Assembly: GCA_031258755.1 (NCBI GenBank)
Contig: JAIRMK010000139.1
Span: 1 to 11,238, forward strand
Length of the DNA stretch: 11,238 nucleotides
Reading direction: 5' to 3'
Source of the DNA: Prevotellaceae bacterium
GTDB taxonomy: Bacteria > Bacteroidota > Bacteroidia > Bacteroidales > UBA932
Numbering within the stretch: the first letter of the stretch is position 1; each line of letters begins with the position of its first letter. The notes under the pieces were generated by a model. It worked only from the letters and a program-made list of their open reading frames with translations. It did no database searches and had not been told where the DNA came from. A program made the translations under genes and the position numbers. Below, piece after piece: positions 6,017 to 11,238 of the stretch.

Positions 6017-7732
6017 TTAATTATAGCCCGGATTTTGGTCTATTTTGCCCAACGCATTGCGTTCGATTTCGCTGAACGGTATGGGGTACAGGTTTTGATG
6101 GTCGCCCACATAATCGCCGATTTTCGGGTTGCAGGTGCGGGTGCGGTCTACAAATTTTCCCATGCGCATGAGCGTTACCGTGCGGAAATCCTCGAAGTAG
6201 AGTTCGCGCATCTGTTCGTCCATCAGATAATCCAAATTAATATCGGAAAGCTGAGCAGGCGTGGCATTGGCGCGGCTGCGCAGCGCATTTATATCAGCGA
6301 GGGCTAAGTCGGGCTGACTGTTTTTGATATATGCTTCGGCGCGCAGCAGGTATGTTCCCGCAAGGCGGAACAGATATTCGTCTTTCAACGAGCAGTTGGA
6401 ACTCAACGAGCCATAAGCATAAGCAACCTGCTTCTCGCCAAAAGCATTGGTTGCGAAAGAGCCGTCGGCATTTTTTACATAGCAGTCGTCGGGCAAATCG
6501 TAAGTGCGCGCAAATTTCAGCAGGATTGGATAAAAATTGCGCAGTTTAAACCGTTCTTCCAAATAGCCGTCTGCCACAAGCCACTTTCCATAGCCTGCCG
6601 CAGCAGGATTGTCTATTCTTATATCGCGTAGTATTATATACGGGGAATTGCGATAGTCGCTCGTTCCGTCGGCGCCCCAAATATCGTACAGGAAATAATC
6701 GGTAGGATGAAACACGCCGATACCGCGCCCGCCCAGATTTTCCGGCGTACTGTTGCTGATGCTGAGAATGGGCGCAACGACGCCTCCTCCCGTACGGGCA
6801 ACTTGAAGTCCCTGTATATACGGAAACGCATTGCGCGGCATTTGACACGAAATACCTGAGCCGGAATTTTTATAATCGTACTGCAAAACGAGGATTGCCT
6901 CGCGGTTTCCGGTTGAGCGGTTTTGATTGTTATATTGAAACAAATCCCAGTAAGGGTCGCCCGGTTTGTCGGTGGCAGAGCCGAAACGAGAAGTCATAAG
7001 CCCCATACTTGGATGGTTGATGACTGCGCTTGCAGCGGCGATAGCCTTGTCATATTCCCCGCAGGAAATATACACTTCCGCCAAAAGATGCTGCGCCGCC
7101 TGTATGCTTATTTTTCCGTCATCCGTAGCGGTAATGTCGGAAAGCAGCGTAACGGCTCTTTCGAGGTCGGTGCGCGCTTGACCGTACACACCGGCACGCG
7201 GAGTGGTCACATAGTCGGTGCGCGGCGCAGTGGTTTCTTCCGTAGGAACAGGCACGCCGCCGTAAAGATTGGCAAGGAAATTAAACCAGTAAGCGCGGAA
7301 AAACAGCGCCTCGCCTTCTATGCCGGCTTTATCGGCGTCTGATAAAGCGCTCGATTGTATCCGGTTGATAATGGTATTGGCATTGCCTATTGATAAGTAC
7401 GCAATATTCCAGTACGACTCTACTACATAGTTTGTAGGGACAAGCCAAGTTTGTGCGTTGTTAAATTTCGTAGGCACCGGCTCCATATCCGTGCCGCCAT
7501 GCGCAAGATCGGCAAAATTAAGTATGTCTGTCTGGTCGCCAATATTCCAGTAAACAGAACGCAACCGGTTGTAAAGATAGTTCAATGCCTGGCGGAACTG
7601 CGACACCGTAGTGTAAGAGTTTACTGTGGTATAGAACGACAGCGGTTCTTCTTTCAGCCATTCGTTTTCGTTGCATGAAAATGAGCCGAGCATCATTAAA
7701 GATGCTATTAAAATATATTTTATCTTTTTCAT
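6017..7732 (-). CDS. SusD/RagB-family surface glycan-binding lipoprotein
   Basis: A 571-aa outer-surface lipoprotein that binds the glycan and caps the SusC channel. Residues 1-19 are a signal peptide with the lipidated cysteine at C20 (GSFSC). The acidic residues after it (NENE) fit surface-exported Bacteroidetes lipoproteins. The N-terminal SusD-like domain includes LKEEP (26-30) and the family motif GEALFFRAYWFNFLANLYGG (140-159). TPR-like helices follow at about 210-240. The C-terminal RagB/SusD domain ends with the typical ELYFEDFR, LMRMGKF, LYPIPFSEI and QNPGYN segments. The start at 7732 was chosen because an in-frame ATG at 7765 would overlap susC and place 11 residues before the signal peptide. 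It lies 22 bp downstream of susC in the same operon and is followed by the terminator module. The family is certain; the ligand cannot be read from sequence. Confidence 0.96.
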   Translation of the reverse strand: MKKIKYILIASLMMLGSFSCNENEWLKEEPLSFYTTVNSYTTVSQFRQALNYLYNRLRSVYWNIGDQTDILNFADLAHGGTDMEPVPTKFNNAQTWLVPTNYVVESYWNIAYLSIGNANTIINRIQSSALSDADKAGIEGEALFFRAYWFNFLANLYGGVPVPTEETTAPRTDYVTTPRAGVYGQARTDLERAVTLLSDITATDDGKISIQAAQHLLAEVYISCGEYDKAIAAASAVINHPSMGLMTSRFGSATDKPGDPYWDLFQYNNQNRSTGNREAILVLQYDYKNSGSGISCQMPRNAFPYIQGLQVARTGGGVVAPILSISNSTPENLGGRGIGVFHPTDYFLYDIWGADGTSDYRNSPYIILRDIRIDNPAAAGYGKWLVADGYLEERFKLRNFYPILLKFARTYDLPDDCYVKNADGSFATNAFGEKQVAYAYGSLSSNCSLKDEYLFRLAGTYLLRAEAYIKNSQPDLALADINALRSRANATPAQLSDINLDYLMDEQMRELYFEDFRTVTLMRMGKFVDRTRTCNPKIGDYVGDHQNLYPIPFSEIERNALGKIDQNPGYN

Positions 7733-7754
7733 AACAGTATAGTTTTTGTTTAAT

Positions 7755-10700
7755 TTAAAATCCAATGTTTAGTCCTACCGTAAAACTTTTCATTACGGGG
7801 TAGCCGCTGATGCCATAGATGTCGGTCAAACCCCAAGTGATGCCTTGCGCAGCTTCGGGATCCCAGCCGTCCCAGTCGGTCAGGGTCAGCAGATTGGTTC
7901 CCGAAATATATATTTTTGCGTTGGCTATTTTGGCTTTTTCCAACCATTTTTTGGGAAGGTTGTACGCCAGCGACACTTCCTGCAAGCGGACAAAGCTGCG
8001 GGAAACATAGGGCGAAAACCCTACGCCTGTAACGGTATTGTACTGCCCGAGCTGGCGGTAACGCGCATCGGGATTTTCAGGCGTCCAGTAGTCGAAATCC
8101 ATCCAGCTCCAGTTTTGCAGGTTATCGCGGATAGGAATGGAAACCGCAGGCTGTGCAAGATAATGGTCTTTTCCGCCCTGCACGGAATTTATCATCATCT
8201 TCAGCTCCAAATTCTGGTATCTTACCGTATTTTGAATACTGAAACGGTAAAGCGGGTCTGCATATCCGACAATTTGGCGGTCTTCGTCTGCGCTGAGCCC
8301 ATTATTTCCGATATCTTCTACTTTGTATGTACCATACGTGAAGCCCGCCGGAATATTTCCCGCGTAATAGTCGGCTTCCTGCCACATACCGATAATTTTG
8401 TAATTGTAAAGCGTACCAAGCGGCTCCCCGATAAAAATACCGCTCGAAATAATGTCGTCTTCTTTGCCGTCTCCGTCTGCATCCTGCCCGATAATGGTAA
8501 GCACCTTATTGTTGTTCAGCGAAAAAGTTCCCGTAACAAACCATTCCCAATCTTTTGTTTTAACGGGAACGCCGGTGATGCTGAATTCGTGTCCGAAGTT
8601 ACGCATTTGGCCGATATTCGTGGGAATAGCGTTATTGGAAGTCCCGTTGATAATCGGCACATAAATATTGTAGAGCAAGTCCTTTGTTTTGGAATAATAG
8701 TACTCGTAATTACCGAAAATCCTGCCTTTGAGTACCGAAAAGTCAATGCCGATGTTTGTCGAAGTGGTAGTTTCCCATTTTAAGTTGTTGTTTGCCATAG
8801 TGGAGACGAATTGCATCAATTGCCCTGTGGCGCCGTCGCCATAGAGGTAGCCGCCGGCCTCGTTGGTGATGGATGTAGCCATTTGCGCCATGGACGAATA
8901 GCGCCCTGCCGTGCGGTTACCGCCCATTCCGTAAGAAACACGCAGTTTGAAGTTATCGAGCCATGTTACATTATCTTTCACAAAATCTTCTTCGGTTGCG
9001 CGCCAGGCCAGCGCCACTGAGGGGAAAGTAGCGAATTTGTTATTCTCGGTAAACCCCGAAAAACCGTCCCGGCGGATAGTTCCTGTAAAAATATACCGGT
9101 CGTTGAACGAATACACAAGGCGCGCCATGGTGTAGAGCGATGTTTCTTTCCACGCATCCGATGATACGGTATTCAAATCCGCCTGTCCTGCCTGTAGCTC
9201 ATTATACCCAAGCGCCATGTCGGTAAAATACGATGATCCGGCATTAGTGCTTTCATACGTGCGTTTTTCGATACCGTAAACCAGCGTGGCATTTACCGAA
9301 TGTTTGCCGAAAGTGCGCTGGTAGGTAACAATATTGTCGAAAGTGGTGCTGTAAGTGTTGCTGTTGTTTTTGCTTGCCGAGCCGTTATCATTGTTTGAAT
9401 ACGGATTGAATGAATAGGCATGGTACGCAACATGGTTGTACGAAAAATTTGCGCGGTAACTCAATCCCTTCACAAAAGGTATGGATATGTCGGCATAAAA
9501 AGTTCCCGACAGCGAGTTTCTGATATCTTCGTTGGGATTTTCTTTCGACAGCATGGGATTCAGGTTACCGAGATAGTAGTATGTTTTCAGTTCCCCGTTT
9601 GCATCGTAGGGCGACACCACAGCAGGCACTTGTCCCAAACCGCTAAAACCGATATTTGCGCCCGAAAAATCGCTGATATTGTAGTACGATTGCGTGCCCA
9701 CGTTCAGCCAGTCGGTAATTTTCATATCCAGATTCACGCGAAAACTGTAACGTTTATAAGTGTCGTTTATCACCAGATTTTTCTGGTCGGTAAGTCCGAC
9801 AGACATGAAATACGATACGAGATCGTTTCTTCCGTTGATGCTCAGGCTGTGATTTTGCACGTATGGCAACGGGTTCGAAAGCAAATCCCACCAGTCGGTA
9901 TTTACGCCCTTGCCGTTCACGTAATCGGTAGCCGCCTGCGGGTCGCGGAATTTCAACGTTACATCAAAAGCCGGATTTTGCTGCGTCAAATCGGTCTGCA
10001 GGCGGCTTTCGTCGAGAAACATATCTTTCAGAATCTGCACATAACCATCTGCATCCAGCGGGCGCAGCTTGCTGTTGGTCAAACTTTGGAAAGACATTTG
10101 CCCGCTGTAACGGATAATCGGTTTCGAGTTTTTGGCGGTACTTTTTGTAGTAATAAGGATCACGCCGTTTGCGCCCTGCGAGCCGTAAATAGCCGCGCTG
10201 CTGGCGTCTTTCAACACATCTATCGAGCCGATGTCGGCAGGATTGATGTCGGTAAACGCGCCGCGATAAATAATGCCGTCCAGTACAATCAGCGGGCTTT
10301 GCGTACCCGAAATGGAATTGCGCCCGCGAATGGAAATCTCGGGGTCGGAGCCAGCTCTGTTTGAAACTGCCACGCCGATATTCAGCCCGGGCACTACGCC
10401 TTTAAGCATATCCAGAATGTTTACATTAGACGCATTTTCCATCACTTTCAGGTCGGCTTGTGCCACTGCGCCGGTTACGTCTGATTTCTTGACGGTGCCG
10501 TAGCCAATTACTACCACTTCGTCCAAACTGCTCACCTCTTCTTCCAGCGTTACATTGATAACCGCCCGGTTGCCTACCCTTTCGGTATAGGTCTTGTAGC
10601 CAATGTACGAGAAAGAAAGCACGGCATTTTCGCCGGTTACCGTAATAGAATAGTTCCCGTCCACATCGGTAGCAGTGGCATTGGTCGTGCCTTGTACCAG

Positions 10701-10865
10701 TACGGTTACGCCGGACAGTGGCCCGGCATTGTCGCTTACCGTTCCACGTACCACATTCTGCCCGCCGGTTTGTGCAACCAAACCTGCAGGAAGCATCATT
10801 AACGCACAGGCAACTGCATGGAGCAGCCTGTTTTTTAGCCTGTGTTCTTTGTTTTTTAAATCCAT
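7755..10865 (-). CDS. SusC/RagA-family TonB-dependent outer-membrane transporter
   Basis: A 1036-aa outer-membrane importer that, with its SusD partner, takes oligosaccharides into the periplasm using TonB energy. A signal peptide spans about 1-31 (hydrophobic ACALMMLPAGLV, cleavage near VAQ). A carboxypeptidase-D-regulatory-like beta-sandwich follows (about 38-110, GTVSDNAGPLSGVTV, SYIGYKT), then a TonB-box-like EVVVIGYGT (116-124), the plug (about 125-245, with PLIVLDG, SSAAIYGSQGANGVILITTK) and a 22-strand-type barrel ending in VGLNIGF. The SusC hallmark N-terminal extension and plug motifs are intact, with no frameshift. It is the first gene of the susCD pair. No STN domain is visible, so it does not look like an anti-sigma-controlled transducer. 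No TAnnTTTG box occurs between it and the upstream gene; its leader is tandem repeats plus a small hairpin. Confidence 0.97.
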   Translation of the reverse strand: MDLKNKEHRLKNRLLHAVACALMMLPAGLVAQTGGQNVVRGTVSDNAGPLSGVTVLVQGTTNATATDVDGNYSITVTGENAVLSFSYIGYKTYTERVGNRAVINVTLEEEVSSLDEVVVIGYGTVKKSDVTGAVAQADLKVMENASNVNILDMLKGVVPGLNIGVAVSNRAGSDPEISIRGRNSISGTQSPLIVLDGIIYRGAFTDINPADIGSIDVLKDASSAAIYGSQGANGVILITTKSTAKNSKPIIRYSGQMSFQSLTNSKLRPLDADGYVQILKDMFLDESRLQTDLTQQNPAFDVTLKFRDPQAATDYVNGKGVNTDWWDLLSNPLPYVQNHSLSINGRNDLVSYFMSVGLTDQKNLVINDTYKRYSFRVNLDMKITDWLNVGTQSYYNISDFSGANIGFSGLGQVPAVVSPYDANGELKTYYYLGNLNPMLSKENPNEDIRNSLSGTFYADISIPFVKGLSYRANFSYNHVAYHAYSFNPYSNNDNGSASKNNSNTYSTTFDNIVTYQRTFGKHSVNATLVYGIEKRTYESTNAGSSYFTDMALGYNELQAGQADLNTVSSDAWKETSLYTMARLVYSFNDRYIFTGTIRRDGFSGFTENNKFATFPSVALAWRATEEDFVKDNVTWLDNFKLRVSYGMGGNRTAGRYSSMAQMATSITNEAGGYLYGDGATGQLMQFVSTMANNNLKWETTTSTNIGIDFSVLKGRIFGNYEYYYSKTKDLLYNIYVPIINGTSNNAIPTNIGQMRNFGHEFSITGVPVKTKDWEWFVTGTFSLNNNKVLTIIGQDADGDGKEDDIISSGIFIGEPLGTLYNYKIIGMWQEADYYAGNIPAGFTYGTYKVEDIGNNGLSADEDRQIVGYADPLYRFSIQNTVRYQNLELKMMINSVQGGKDHYLAQPAVSIPIRDNLQNWSWMDFDYWTPENPDARYRQLGQYNTVTGVGFSPYVSRSFVRLQEVSLAYNLPKKWLEKAKIANAKIYISGTNLLTLTDWDGWDPEAAQGITWGLTDIYGISGYPVMKSFTVGLNIGF

Positions 10866-10906
10866 AAGTTGAGTTTTTAGTTAATTAATTAATTTATTTA
10901 TTTTAG

Positions 10907-10923
10907 CCGCTTCTTAACAGCGG
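10907..10923. other. Small hairpin in the susC leader
   Basis: CCGCT (10907-10911) and AGCGG (10919-10923) form a 5-bp perfect stem around a 7-nt loop. It lies about 40 bp upstream of the susC start codon, between the heptamer array and an AT-rich TTAATTAA stretch. It is not followed by a T run in the direction of transcription, so it is not an obvious terminator. Confidence 0.45.
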
Positions 10924-10982
10924 TTTTAAGTTTAAGGTTTGAGGTTTAAAGTTTAAGGTTTAAGGTTTGAGGTTTAAAGTTT
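10923..10982 (-). repeat. GTTTRAG heptamer array in the susC leader
   Basis: Eight consecutive heptamers of the form GTTTAAG, GTTTGAG or GTTTAAA run on the plus strand at 10923-10978, with a partial ninth. They fall into a higher-order 28-bp period: 10930-10957 and 10958-10985 agree over the first 25 bases. The array ends against the GC-rich near-palindrome at 10983. Confidence 0.85.
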
Positions 10983-10996
10983 GCTGACGCGCCAGC
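10983..10996. repeat. GC-rich 14-bp near-palindrome, copy 2 (susC leader)
   Basis: GCTGACGCGCCAGC is palindromic except at one position pair and matches the galK-leader copy (1499-1512) at 12 of 14 positions, both differences being G/A transitions. It again separates two unrelated short tandem arrays. Confidence 0.7.
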
Positions 10997-10997
10997 A

Positions 10998-11049
10998 CTG
11001 CCTACTGCTACTGCCTACTGCCTACTGCCACTGCCACTGCCTACTGCTA
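10998..11049 (-). repeat. CTGCCTA / CTGCTA / CTGCCA tandem array
   Basis: Eight units of 6 or 7 bp run head to tail: CTGCCTA, CTGCTA, CTGCCTA, CTGCCTA, CTGCCA, CTGCCA, CTGCCTA, CTGCTA. On the minus strand most units contain TAG. The array abuts the stop codon of the upstream gene (11050-11052), which itself fits the repeat pattern. Confidence 0.85.
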
Positions 11050-11238
11050 CTACGGAATTATTGCGCTCACCGGGTCGCCCCATGGGCCGGGCTCGTTGGC
11101 GGTGTTCATCCAGCGGAAGCGGTAATATACCGTTTGGCCTACCTCCGTTTGCGGATAGTTGATGAGCATCGGCGAACTGGTCTTGAAGTTCACATATACC
11201 CATTCTTCGTCGCTGGCCGGCGGGGCGCCGCCAACCTT
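11050..11238 (-). CDS. C-terminal end of an unrecognised protein with a fibronectin-III-like tail
   Basis: An open frame enters from the right edge and ends at a TAG at 11050-11052, giving 62 visible residues. Features are the segment EEWVYVNFKTSSP, then VGQTVYYRFRWMN and EPGPWGDPVSAIIP. The alternation of YYRFRW, a short turn, GPWGDPV and a terminal hydrophobic strand resembles the last strands of a fibronectin-type-III-like domain. The reading is supported by strong codon structure and by a stop exactly where the tandem array begins. A shorter ATG-initiated frame over the same bases on this strand is a shadow. The full-length function cannot be told. It lies on the same strand as susCD but is separated by 184 bp of repeats, so co-transcription is uncertain. 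Confidence 0.75.
   Translation of the reverse strand, partial: KVGGAPPASDEEWVYVNFKTSSPMLINYPQTEVGQTVYYRFRWMNTANEPGPWGDPVSAIIP

Noticed and set aside
7733..7765. Upstream start for the SusD-like protein, overlapping susC
   Set aside because: It would add 11 residues before a clear lipoprotein signal peptide; the Met-Lys-Lys start at 7732 is the natural one.
7845..10364. Plus-strand frames of over 300 codons opposite susC (7845-8783 and 9420-10364)
   Set aside because: They are antisense shadows of an intact, strongly recognisable SusC gene, and their translations show no family features.
10923..11049. CRISPR array
   Set aside because: The repeat units are only 6-7 bp and contiguous, without spacers; these are simple tandem arrays.

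Overview
The window looks like a piece of a Bacteroidetes (probably Bacteroidales) chromosome. The evidence is a SusC/SusD pair, Bacteroidetes-type TAnnTTTG promoter boxes, a lack of obvious Shine-Dalgarno sequences, and several secreted glycoside hydrolases. All recognisable genes lie on the minus strand, so the functional order reads from right to left. The species cannot be determined from this sequence.

Layout in transcription order: (1) the C-terminal end of an unrecognised protein with a fibronectin-III-like tail (11050-11238). (2) A 184-bp gap made almost entirely of short tandem repeats. (3) susC-like TonB-dependent transporter (7755-10865) and susD-like surface lipoprotein (6017-7732), 22 bp apart. 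(4) A terminator and a new promoter (about 5895-6000). (5) A GH2 beta-galactosidase (3486-5876) and a GH35/DUF5597 beta-galactosidase (1850-3481), 4 bp apart. (6) A 398-bp gap holding a remarkable ~300-nt nested inverted-repeat element flanked by heptamer arrays. (7) galK, galactokinase (297-1451). (8) A 20-bp perfect palindrome, a second copy of the terminator module seen after susD, and a promoter plus probable start codon for the next gene, running off the left edge.

Together the genes form a compact polysaccharide/oligosaccharide utilisation locus centred on galactose. SusCD would bind and import a galactosylated glycan. The two predicted exported beta-galactosidases would release terminal galactose in the periplasm. 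GalK would phosphorylate galactose in the cytoplasm for the Leloir pathway. No regulator, epimerase, endo-acting hydrolase or sugar permease is visible here, so the glycan is not identified; galactosylated xyloglucan oligosaccharides are one possibility by analogy.

The least ordinary part of the window is its non-coding DNA. There are three signals: (a) the 1527-1824 element, in which a 16-bp perfect terminal inverted repeat encloses four closely packed stem-loops including a 178-nt arm; (b) an ~80-bp terminator-associated module present twice (about 170-247 and 5918-6000), with a 47-nt block that differs only by five transitions; (c) a shared 14-bp GC-rich near-palindrome, flanked on both sides by short tandem arrays of about 7 nt, in the leaders of both galK and susC.
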